Assembly (NCBI GenBank): GCA_012271265.1 | Contig: JAAXGQ010000143.1 | Span: forward strand, 3,437-35,682 | Direction: 5' to 3' | Length of the DNA: 32,246 bases | Origin: Vicinamibacteraceae bacterium | GTDB lineage: Bacteria; Acidobacteriota; Vicinamibacteria; Marinacidobacterales; Marinacidobacteraceae | Shown here: positions 15,983-22,308 of the stretch, piece by piece | Layout: each line of letters begins with the position of its first letter | Position numbering within the stretch: the first letter of the stretch is position 1 | Made by a program: the position numbers and the translations under genes | Notes under the pieces: model-generated | Seen by the model: only the letters and a program-made list of their open reading frames with translations | Told to the model about the DNA's origin: nothing | Databases searched by the model: none

Positions 15983-17134
15983 GTGATTGCCTCGCCCCTT
16001 CTCCTTCTCGCCTTCCTGCTGCTGGTCGTCGCCGCGGCCCGTCAGGCCGAAGAACGCTGGACCGCCATCCAGAAGATCAGCTCCGCCGTCGTCTGCACCC
16101 TGCTCGGGATCCTCCTGGCCAACGTCGGGGTGATCCCCCGGGGCGGGGAGTTCATGGACTCGATCTCCCGCTACGCCATCCCCTACGCCATCGTTCTCTT
16201 CGTCCTCTCCACCCGGCTGGCGGACCTCCGGAAGGCCGGACCCCGCATGGTTGTTGGCTTCGGCCTGGCCGGTCTCGGCACCTTCATCGGGGCGGTCGCC
16301 GCGAGCCTCGCCTTCTACCGGGTGCTCGGGCCGGAGACCTGGAAGCTCGGGGGCACCTTCGCCGGCGCCTTCTTCGGCGGCGGACTGAACTTCGCTGCCG
16401 TCGGCCAGGGCCTCGAGATGACGGACAGCCTGTTCGCCGGCGCCTTCGTCGTGGACAACCTCTCGACGGTGCCCTGGATGCTCGGCCAGGTGGCGCTCGC
16501 CGGGCTCCTCGCCCGCGTCTTCCTGCGGCGATCGGGCACGGACGGCAACGACCAGTCCGGCGACGAGGCGCTGGATCCGGACGCGCTCCGCCGCACCTGG
16601 ACCGAAGGCGCGCTCTCCATCACCCACCTCGCGGTGCTGGCGGCGCTGCCGCTGCTGGCCCTGACCCTCGCCGGCCTCCTCTCCCAGGTGCTGCCCGGGG
16701 TCCCCGAAGTGCTCTGGCTCACCACGATCGCGCTCGCGCTCGGCCAGTTGCCGGTGATCGCCCGTCTGCGCGGCTCGGCGATGCTCTCCTACTTCGCCCT
16801 CCATCTCTTCTTCATCGTGATCGGCGCCGCCTCGGATGTCCGCGAGGTGCTCGCTGCCGGGCCCTGGCTCTTCATCTACATGATCGTCATCATCGCGATC
16901 CACGCCGCAGTCGTCTACGGAGTCGGCTGGCTGGCCCGATTCGATCTCGCCACCGTGACCCTCGCGAGCCAGGCCGCGGTCGGGGGGCCGGGGTCGGCGC
17001 TCGCGTTGGGGATGGCGCTCCAGTGGCGCCAGCGGATCGCCCCGGCGGTGATCGTCGGTATCTTCGGCTACGGGTTCGGGAACTACCTCGGCTTCAGCAC
17101 CGCCTGGCTGCTCCAGGGTCTCCTGCCCGCTTAG
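15983..17134 (+). CDS. DUF819 family integral membrane protein (probable permease)
   Basis: Polytopic inner-membrane protein of 383 residues with about ten to eleven hydrophobic helices. It matches the DUF819 (YjcL-like) family: W-x-x-I-x-K-I-S-x-A-V near residue 27, GGTFAGAFFGGGLNFAAVG in the middle, and TLASQAAVGGPGSALALGMA near the C-terminus. The Gly-rich N-F and GG-P/S-A signatures resemble half-helix pore elements of other secondary transporters; transport by this family is largely inferred. GTG at 15983 begins right before the first helix; upstream in-frame codons belong to the deacylase region and lack hydrophobic character. It sits between a cytoplasmic deacylase and an oxidoreductase, so it plausibly imports or exports their substrate. 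Confidence 0.9.
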   Translation: MIASPLLLLAFLLLVVAAARQAEERWTAIQKISSAVVCTLLGILLANVGVIPRGGEFMDSISRYAIPYAIVLFVLSTRLADLRKAGPRMVVGFGLAGLGTFIGAVAASLAFYRVLGPETWKLGGTFAGAFFGGGLNFAAVGQGLEMTDSLFAGAFVVDNLSTVPWMLGQVALAGLLARVFLRRSGTDGNDQSGDEALDPDALRRTWTEGALSITHLAVLAALPLLALTLAGLLSQVLPGVPEVLWLTTIALALGQLPVIARLRGSAMLSYFALHLFFIVIGAASDVREVLAAGPWLFIYMIVIIAIHAAVVYGVGWLARFDLATVTLASQAAVGGPGSALALGMALQWRQRIAPAVIVGIFGYGFGNYLGFSTAWLLQGLLPA

Positions 17135-17151
17135 GCTGCCTGGGGCGCGCC

Positions 17152-17955
17152 GTGGAGCGACCGCTGGCGGGCGAAACGGTCGTGGTCACCGGCGCGGCGA
17201 GGGGGCTGGGGGCGTCCGCCGCGCTGGCGCTCGCGGCGGCGGGCGCACGCTGCATCCTGCTGGACCGCCTCGGCCGGCGGCTCGGCGACGTGGCGGATCG
17301 GGCAGAGGAACGGAGCGCAATTCCGGCCGTTCCGCTGGTGGGCGATCTCGCGGACCCGGGGGACGCGCGGCGCAGCGTCGGGTGGGCCCGTGAGGCGGCG
17401 GGCGGCGACCTGGCCGCCTTCGTCCACTGCGCCGGGGTGCTGGAGCGGGAGCGGGTGGAACGGACGGGCAACACTGCCTGGAACCGGATGCTGGCGGTGA
17501 ACCTCACGGCGGCCTTCCTCTTCGTGCGGGCCCTCCTCCCGGCGCTTCGCAGCGGGAGGGGGGGCTCGATCGTGCTGACCAGCTCCCGGGCCGGGGTGGA
17601 GGGCTTCGCGAGGGAGGCCGCCTACTGCGCCAGCAAGTTCGGCATCGAGGGCCTCGCGCAGGCTGTGGCGGCGGAGACCGCCGGGGAAGCGGTCGTGGCG
17701 AACACCATCACTCCCGGCGCCCGGATCAAGCCCACCGGCCTCTCCCTCAAGAAGGAGGCGCGGCTCCCCGCCGCCGAACGGACCTGGGGGTCATCGGAAG
17801 CGCTCGGGGCGGCCTTTGTGGCTCTGGCGGCCCTGGCGCTCCGGCCCGACGAGGCGCCGAGCGGCCGCCGCTTCCGCGCGGATCGGGTAGCGGCGGCGGT
17901 GGAGCAGCATGGGGCTCCGCTCCCCCCCGAAGCCTGGGAAGGGCTCGCCGAATGA
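17152..17955 (+). CDS. Short-chain dehydrogenase/reductase (SDR)
   Basis: Classical SDR of 267 residues. Visible: TGAARGLG (residues 13-20) for the cofactor, Asp38 in LLDRLG favouring NAD(H), HCAG at 92-95 in place of the usual NNAG, Asn117 in VNLTAAF, Ser144/145 in LTSSRAG and the Y158-x3-K162 pair in YCASKFG. Substrate not readable. The start is GTG at 17152, 17 nt after the permease stop; a longer open frame upstream overlaps the permease and lacks SDR homology. The 3' end overlaps the aminotransferase start by 4 nt (ATGA), suggesting that the two enzymes act in the same pathway. Confidence 0.92.
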   Translation: MERPLAGETVVVTGAARGLGASAALALAAAGARCILLDRLGRRLGDVADRAEERSAIPAVPLVGDLADPGDARRSVGWAREAAGGDLAAFVHCAGVLERERVERTGNTAWNRMLAVNLTAAFLFVRALLPALRSGRGGSIVLTSSRAGVEGFAREAAYCASKFGIEGLAQAVAAETAGEAVVANTITPGARIKPTGLSLKKEARLPAAERTWGSSEALGAAFVALAALALRPDEAPSGRRFRADRVAAAVEQHGAPLPPEAWEGLAE

Positions 17956-19880
17956 CGCATTGGTGTCCGATCCCCGTGGCCGACCGGGCGCAGGCGCTGG
18001 GCGAGGGGGTTTCGGCGCCCGACCCTGGCGTCACGGTCGCGCCGGCGGTAGCCGCCGCGCTCCGGGATGCGCTTCGGGGAGGCGAGACCCACTACACCCC
18101 CCGCCCCGGAATCCCGGACCTCCTGGCGGAAGTCGGACGGCGGCTCGTCGCCCGGGGCGCGCCGACGGGGGGGAGCGTGGTCGTTACGAGCGGCCGGCAG
18201 GAAGCTCTCTTCGTCGCCCTGGCGGGGCTGCGGCAACTGGCGGGGAAGGACTCCCGTCCGCCGAGCGTGCTGCTGACACCAGGCGCGGCCGCGGCGGCGG
18301 GAACCTTCGAGGCCGCCGCCGCGCTGGAGCTCACGCCGGCGCCGGTCGCGGGTGTTGCGTCGGCCCCGGAAACGGTGGCGGTCGCGGTTGTGACGACGCT
18401 CGGGGAGCTGGCGGGCGGCGCCGGCGTCGACCTGCCCCGGTCGGACGAGGTCCGCTGGATCGTGGACTGCGGGCGGGAGCTGGCGGCGCCGGAGGGGACG
18501 GCGTTTTCGGGTGTGCCGCCGGAGGCGGTGCTGATCGGATCGCTGCACGGCGCGGAGGCGCTGGCGTCCTTCCGGGTGGGCTTCTTCCGGGCGCCGGAGG
18601 CGGTGCTGGTCCCGCTGCGCACCCTGAAACAGGCGATCTCCATCTGCACGGCGGCGCCGTCCCAGCGCGCGGCGGCGCTGGTTCTCGGAGCCCCGGCAGC
18701 GGCGGCTCTCGCGGAGGAGCCGAAGGAGCCCCGGCTCCCTCCGGGGGCCCGTTTCCGGGACGACTCCCGCTACTCGCTGATGGAGCTGGCAGCCCGGCTC
18801 GACGGGGTGATCAGCCTCGGCCGGGGCGATCCCGACGCCGACGCGCCCGAGCCGGTGATCGAGGCCGCCTGCGACCGCCTCGGAGAGGGCGAGCCGCTGG
18901 ATCCGCGCGGGCAGACATGGCTCCGGCAAAGGATCGCGGCGCACGAGGAGGCCCGGACCGGAGTGCGCTTCGATCCGGAGACCGAAGTGCTCGTCACCGG
19001 CGGGGCGCAGGAAGGCATCACCCTGGCGATGCTGGCTCTGGTGGGCGAGCGCGAGGAGGTGCTGCTGGGCGACCCCCGCTACACCTCGTACCAGCAGGCG
19101 ATCGCGCTGGCGAAGGGGCGGATGGCGCTCATTCCCTGCGGGGCCGAGGACGGGGACTTCGGGCTCCGGGCGGGGGAGGCGGAGAAGGTCCTCGCCCGGT
19201 GCTCGCGTCCGCGCCTTCTGGCCATCGTGAATTTCTCGAACCCGACGGGCGCCCGCACCACGGACGACGAGGTCCGGGCGCTCTGCCGGCTGGCCGAGCG
19301 GCATCACCTCTGGGTGGTGGCCGACGAGGTGTATGCCGCGATGCCGTTCGACGGAGCGGGTCCGGTGCTCTCCCCGGTCAGCCTCCCCACCATGAAGAAC
19401 CGCACGCTGACGCTGGGGAGCGTCTCCAAGAGCTACGCCATGACCGGCTTCCGCATCGGCTGGATCACCGGCCCGGCCGACGCCGTCGCCGCCTGCGCCC
19501 GGCTGAAGGCCGCCATCTCCGGCCCGACCTCGCTCTTCTGCCAGCGCGCCGCCGCGGCCGCGCTGGACGGCGGGGACGCCTTCCCGGCGCGGCTGCGCGA
19601 CATCTACGCCCCCCGCCGCCGGCTGCTGATGGAGGGGCTGCCGCGCCTCGGCATCCCGGTGGCGCGCCACGGCGGCGGCTTCTTCCTCTGGGCGGACGTC
19701 TCCCGCTTCGGCCTTTCCGCCGAGTCGTTCTGCCGACGCCTCCTGCTCGACGCCCGCGTCCTCATGTTCCCGGGCAGCGCCTTCGGCGGCCGCTGGACCG
19801 GTTACGCGAGAGTCTCCATGCTCCAGTCCGAACCCCGGATCACCGAAGCTCTCACCCGAATGCGCCGATTCCACCCGTGA
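17952..19880 (+). CDS. Tandem (two-domain) class I/II aminotransferase, N-terminal domain degenerate
   Basis: A 642-residue fusion of two PLP fold-type I units; ordinary members have ~390. The C-terminal unit (about 275-642) is a complete aspartate-aminotransferase-like enzyme: NFSNPTG (Asn430), ADEVY (Asp458, Tyr461), SVSKSYAMTGFRIGW (PLP lysine Lys493, Arg501) and YARVSML (Arg620, carboxylate binding). It lacks the Y-T-P-x-x-G motif: the site reads EGEPLDPRG. The N-terminal unit (1 to about 250) keeps that motif, THYTPRPG (Tyr48), and TSGRQEALF. At the lysine site it has GSLHGAEALASFRVGFF (199-200 His-Gly instead of Ser-Lys), it lacks the NPTG asparagine and has no small domain. It overlaps the SDR gene by 4 nt. 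The reaction is inferred to be transamination of an unknown amino compound. Confidence 0.92.
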   Translation: MTHWCPIPVADRAQALGEGVSAPDPGVTVAPAVAAALRDALRGGETHYTPRPGIPDLLAEVGRRLVARGAPTGGSVVVTSGRQEALFVALAGLRQLAGKDSRPPSVLLTPGAAAAAGTFEAAAALELTPAPVAGVASAPETVAVAVVTTLGELAGGAGVDLPRSDEVRWIVDCGRELAAPEGTAFSGVPPEAVLIGSLHGAEALASFRVGFFRAPEAVLVPLRTLKQAISICTAAPSQRAAALVLGAPAAAALAEEPKEPRLPPGARFRDDSRYSLMELAARLDGVISLGRGDPDADAPEPVIEAACDRLGEGEPLDPRGQTWLRQRIAAHEEARTGVRFDPETEVLVTGGAQEGITLAMLALVGEREEVLLGDPRYTSYQQAIALAKGRMALIPCGAEDGDFGLRAGEAEKVLARCSRPRLLAIVNFSNPTGARTTDDEVRALCRLAERHHLWVVADEVYAAMPFDGAGPVLSPVSLPTMKNRTLTLGSVSKSYAMTGFRIGWITGPADAVAACARLKAAISGPTSLFCQRAAAAALDGGDAFPARLRDIYAPRRRLLMEGLPRLGIPVARHGGGFFLWADVSRFGLSAESFCRRLLLDARVLMFPGSAFGGRWTGYARVSMLQSEPRITEALTRMRRFHP

Positions 19881-19962
19881 TGACGACGAAGCCCGCGGCC
19901 GCCGGGAATGCCACTCCCTCCGCCGCGAACCGGATTTCACCATGAACCCAGGAGCCACGAAC

Positions 19963-20460
19963 ATGACCCGACGCCTGTTTAACCCGCTGATCGCCCTGCC
20001 GCTTCTCGCCGGCTGCGCGGCCGACCCCGACCCCGCGACCGAGCCGGATCGTGCGCCGCCCGAGCGGACCTACGTCAACCCGCGCACCTCGGCCGACGCC
20101 GACGTACCGCCCTTCAGCGGTGGCGTGATGGTGGGAGACACCTTCTTCGTGTCCGGCACCCTCGGACTGGGCCCCGACCAGACGGTTCCGGAAACGCCCC
20201 AGGAAGAGGCGCGAAACCTCCTGACCAACATCCAGAACACCCTGGAAGCCGCCGGGCTGACCATGGACGACCTGGTGTCGGTCCAGGTGTACGCGACGGA
20301 TGTCGCCGACTACGACGCCTTCAACGAGGTCTACCGGACCTTCTTTACCCGCGAGTACCCGGCCCGCGCGTTCCTCGGCTCCGGCCCCCTGCTCTTCGGC
20401 GCCCGGTTCGAGGTCCTGGGTTTCGCCATCCGGCGCCCGGAGCCCGCCCCCTCCGACTGA
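19963..20460 (+). CDS. RidA/YjgF-family protein with lipoprotein signal
   Basis: RidA-fold protein of 165 residues. Known RidA enzymes are cytoplasmic and hydrolyse reactive enamine/imine intermediates made by PLP enzymes. Here a signal with lipobox LAGC (Cys18) and an Asp/Pro-rich linker precede the RidA domain (about residues 45-158), so the protein should be exported and lipid-anchored. Family features: GDTFFVSG near 58-65, N-x-x-x-x-L-x-x-AGL-x-x-x-D-L-V-x-V-x-V-Y (about 89-110), and Arg135 in YPARAF, corresponding to the substrate-binding arginine. The ATG at 19963 is preferred over the one at 19942 because CCAGGAG lies 8 nt before it. It is last in the plus-strand metabolic run, 82 nt after the aminotransferase. 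Confidence 0.88.
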   Translation: MTRRLFNPLIALPLLAGCAADPDPATEPDRAPPERTYVNPRTSADADVPPFSGGVMVGDTFFVSGTLGLGPDQTVPETPQEEARNLLTNIQNTLEAAGLTMDDLVSVQVYATDVADYDAFNEVYRTFFTREYPARAFLGSGPLLFGARFEVLGFAIRRPEPAPSD

Positions 20461-20482
20461 CCGCACCTTCCCCCCACACCAC

Positions 20483-20529
20483 GGGCGGTCCGGAACGGCC
20501 GCCCGCCGGCCTCAATGGGGCCTTCTTGT
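20483..20529 (+). terminator. Probable transcription terminator after ridA-like gene
   Basis: A 9-bp GC stem GGGCGG-(T)-CCG / CGG-CCGCCC with a GAA loop spans 20483-20504. It is followed by a small GGCC/GGCC hairpin (20508-20522) and a short T-rich run TTCTTGT (20523-20529). It lies 22 nt after the stop codon, as expected for the end of the metabolic operon. Confidence 0.5.
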
Positions 20530-20538
20530 AAACCGGTC

Positions 20539-20658
20539 CTACCCTTGAACCGCCGAAGTCAGGACGTTCTCGGCGTTCGCTGCGGCGGCAAGGCGGCGAT
20601 CGAGGGTGGCGAGGGCCGCTCCGCGGCGGAGCGCGGTCTCGAGATAGGACGCGTCGCT
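20539..20658 (-). pseudogene. C-terminal fragment of a PIN-domain (VapC-type) toxin
   Basis: The minus strand reads DASYLETALRRGAALATLDRRL followed by an Ala-rich tail and TAG at 20539-20541. This is the characteristic C-terminal part of many VapC toxins, where the Asp of the D-A-S-Y-L-E motif and the T-L-D-R-R-L segment belong to the active-site end of the PIN fold. Only ~39 codons remain; immediately upstream in frame is a stop (TGA at 20659-20661), right where the REP-like repeat begins. No antitoxin accompanies it. Confidence 0.72.
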
Positions 20659-20765
20659 TCAGGGCGCGCCTGCATGGAGCGCCGGTGTCCTCACCGGCCC
20701 GCGCTGCGTCGGTACGGCGGCGCTGTGGGCGCGAGACTGCCGCGGGGACGGAAGTTGCGCGCAGG
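20659..20765. repeat. REP-like palindromic repeat, copy 1
   Basis: First copy of an approximately 107-bp direct repeat, with the second copy exactly 150 bp downstream; the first 82 bp differ at only three positions. It contains a perfect hairpin GCCGGTG-TCCT-CACCGGC at 20681-20698. Confidence 0.88.
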
Positions 20766-20790
20766 CCGGCGAGGACGCCGGCGCTCCATG
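20765..20790. repeat. Inverted third copy of the REP-like hairpin
   Basis: GCCGGCG-AGGA-CGCCGGC (20765-20782), continuing into GCTCCATG, is nearly the reverse complement of the CATGGAGC plus hairpin unit found in the two direct copies. The three units are therefore arranged direct-inverted-direct, as in composite REP/BIME-like elements. Confidence 0.8.
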
Positions 20791-20808
20791 GGGCCGGCGT
20801 TCGATAGG

Positions 20809-20916
20809 TCAGGGCGGGCCTGCATGGAGCGCCGGTGTCCTCACCGGCCCACGCTGCGTCGGTACGGCGGCGCTGTGGGCGCGAAACTGCCGTAGTCGCG
20901 GAAGGTGCGGCGCAGG
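20809..20916. repeat. REP-like palindromic repeat, copy 2
   Basis: Second direct copy, period 150 bp, containing the same hairpin GCCGGTG-TCCT-CACCGGC at 20831-20848. It ends next to the stop codon of the frameshifted HicB-like gene. The repeats leave an open reading frame of 50-residue period, but the content is Arg/Gly-rich and I regard it as non-coding. Confidence 0.88.
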
Positions 20917-20919
20917 CTA

Positions 20920-21265
20920 CTAGCTGAGCGGCGGGAGTCCGGGCTGCAGAGTGAACTTTCGGGAGCTGTGGATGCCGGTGCGAAGCCGGGAAGCCCTGCT
21001 AAGGAGAACGAGCTTCGCGCGCACCAGCCAGGGAGAGCGACGAGACAGGAGAAACTGCTGATCCTCAGGACTGGCTTCGGCGATCTCCTCCAGGTACATC
21101 TCGATGCAGGTCTCGAGGGACGATTGGACCTCGGCGGAGGAGCGCCCCCGACACAGCGATGTCGAAATCGGTGCAGATCGCTTCCCATGAGTCTTTGCGT
21201 CCGAACGCGTAACACTGCAGGCCCCGGTTCGCAACGCGACGCTTCATGACTCTTGCCGTGCTCAT
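20920..21265 (-). pseudogene. HicB-like (DUF1902-type) antitoxin-fold protein, frameshifted
   Basis: The 5' part reads RGLQCYAFGRKDSWEAICTDFDIAVSG, the partially degenerate RNase-H-like strand pattern of HicB-like proteins (W-x-A-x-C-x-D-x-D-x-A-x-x-G). The 3' part in another frame continues smoothly with RSSAEVQSSLETCIEMYLEE and later SRRSPWLVRAKL. The two halves join if one G is removed from the five-base run at 21145-21149 (C5 on the plus strand). The reconstructed protein has about 114 residues. ATG at 21265; a second ATG six codons in is also possible. Either a true frameshift pseudogene or a homopolymer sequencing error. No HicA-type toxin is beside it. Confidence 0.68.
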
Positions 21266-21415
21266 GGGCTGCGGCGCAATCTACCACGGTGCAGCCGCGT
21301 GGCCCCGGTCCACCCACGACGGACGCCGCTGCCCCCCACGGCGCCCAACCGCCACAGCACCGATCGCCGAATCCTTCGTGGCATGGACAGATGGGGCGTG
21401 GGTACCGTGTGCCCA
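21266..21415. promoter_or_regulatory. Divergent spacer upstream of vapB
   Basis: This 150-bp spacer lies between the HicB-like gene (minus) and vapB (plus). Just before the vapB ATG there is an imperfect inverted sequence with GGGC/GCCC arms around a central GGTACC (about 21395-21414). This is a position where VapB-type antitoxins often bind to repress their own operon. The operator role is an inference from position and partial symmetry. Confidence 0.3.
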
Positions 21416-21661
21416 ATGCGAATGACCATCTCGATGGAAGGCCGGCTCGCGGCGTCCGTCCGGCGCGAAGCTGCGGCCCGCGATCTGAGCGTGAGCGCCT
21501 TCATCGCCCAAGTCCTGGATGACTTCCTGAAGCGCCCGGAGCCCGCTCAGGTGAGGCCGTTCCGACTGATCACCGTCAGCGGTGAGGGCCCTCGCGCCGG
21601 GATCGACCTCGACCGTCCGCGCGCCCTCGAGAGCCGCGACGACGAAGAGCGCTACCGCTGA
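21416..21661 (+). CDS. vapB: VapB-type ribbon-helix-helix antitoxin
   Basis: Small protein of 81 residues. It begins MRMTISMEGRLAASVRREAAARDLSVSAFIAQVLDDFL, a typical ribbon-helix-helix DNA-binding domain (strand T-I-S, helix A-x-x-V-R-R-x-A-x-x-x-x, then S-V-S-A-F-I). A flexible acidic C-terminus follows (about residues 45-81) that would wrap the toxin. ATG at 21416 is used because it directly precedes the strand; a second ATG two codons on is possible. It is followed after 17 nt by a PIN toxin, which makes the pair a VapBC-type toxin-antitoxin operon. Confidence 0.82.
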   Translation: MRMTISMEGRLAASVRREAAARDLSVSAFIAQVLDDFLKRPEPAQVRPFRLITVSGEGPRAGIDLDRPRALESRDDEERYR

Positions 21662-21678
21662 GCGGATCGGCGCCTCCG

Positions 21679-22125
21679 ATGCTGCTCCCCGACGTCAACG
21701 TCCCCCTCTACGCGCATCGCCCGGATTCGACTCCCGACCATGTCCGCTACGCGGAGTGGCTCACCCGGCTCGCGCGCGGACCGGAACCGTTCGCGCTATC
21801 GGTCCTGGTGCTGACGGGGCTGCTCCGGATCGCGACGAACCCACGCATCTTCAGGCCTCCGTCAACGCTCGACCAGGCGCTTGACTTCATCTCGGAACTG
21901 GTGGCGCGGCCGACGGCTCGCATCGTTGGCCCCGGTCCAGATCACCTCGCCATCCTCGAGAAGCTCTACCGGGACGCCGGCGCCACGGGGAAACTGGTTG
22001 CGGATGCCCAACACGCTGCCGTTGCCATCGAACATGGCTGCACGATGGTGTCCACCGACGCCGACTTCGCCCGGTTCCCCTCGTTGCGCTGGCAGCATCC
22101 GCTGCGCGGGTTCCCTTTGCCCTGA
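21679..22125 (+). CDS. vapC: VapC-type PIN-domain toxin, one acidic active-site residue replaced
   Basis: PIN-domain ribonuclease of 148 residues. Acidic positions Asp5 (MLLPDVNV), Asp109 (LVADAQHAAVAIEHG) and Asp127 (STDADFARFP) are present. The glutamate expected in the L-S-E-L-V-L-S-G-F-L-R motif is Val42 here (LSVLVLTGLLRI), so metal binding may be impaired. The C-terminal STD-x-DF-ARFP-x-LRW-x-x-PL ending is typical of the subfamily. Toxin and antitoxin are adjacent and co-directional. The 5' end and its upstream spacer have a decayed relative at 23963-24012. Confidence 0.87.
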   Translation: MLLPDVNVPLYAHRPDSTPDHVRYAEWLTRLARGPEPFALSVLVLTGLLRIATNPRIFRPPSTLDQALDFISELVARPTARIVGPGPDHLAILEKLYRDAGATGKLVADAQHAAVAIEHGCTMVSTDADFARFPSLRWQHPLRGFPLP

Positions 22126-22308
22126 GGAAACCGGGCGCCGGAGGCGCGCCGGCGACGACCCCCGTGCCGCCGTGCGGGGAAGCTCCCTCGGCCGACACAA
22201 CCGCCGTTCACCATGCCCAGCGAGGTCGAAACCGGTGCAGATTGGCCGGGAGCGCGGCTGCCGCCGTGGCGTCAGACGATTTGGAAAAACACTTACAATT
22301 AGTCTGTC
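22126..22308. promoter_or_regulatory. Spacer upstream of the AAA ATPase with a candidate promoter
   Basis: A notably AT-richer patch (about 22279-22304) in an otherwise GC-rich spacer contains TACAAT at 22294-22299, a 5/6 match to the -10 box. The position 17 bp upstream reads GTCAGA, a poor -35. Initiation 7-9 nt after TACAAT would fall at or within three bases of the GTG start at 22309, implying a leaderless or nearly leaderless transcript. No ribosome site precedes the GTG, which agrees with this. Confidence 0.45.

Noticed and set aside
17909-19945. A second long plus-strand frame overlapping the double aminotransferase
   Set aside because: Gly/Arg-rich alternative frame; the frame with PLP motifs is the real gene.
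20515-20895. A 126-codon open frame spanning the REP-like repeats, with an internal 50-residue repeat
   Set aside because: The periodicity comes from the 150-bp DNA repeat; composition is Arg/Gly-rich and no ribosome site is visible.
20659-20916. CRISPR array
   Set aside because: Only two long direct copies plus one inverted unit, 150-bp period, no short repeats with unique spacers and no cas gene.
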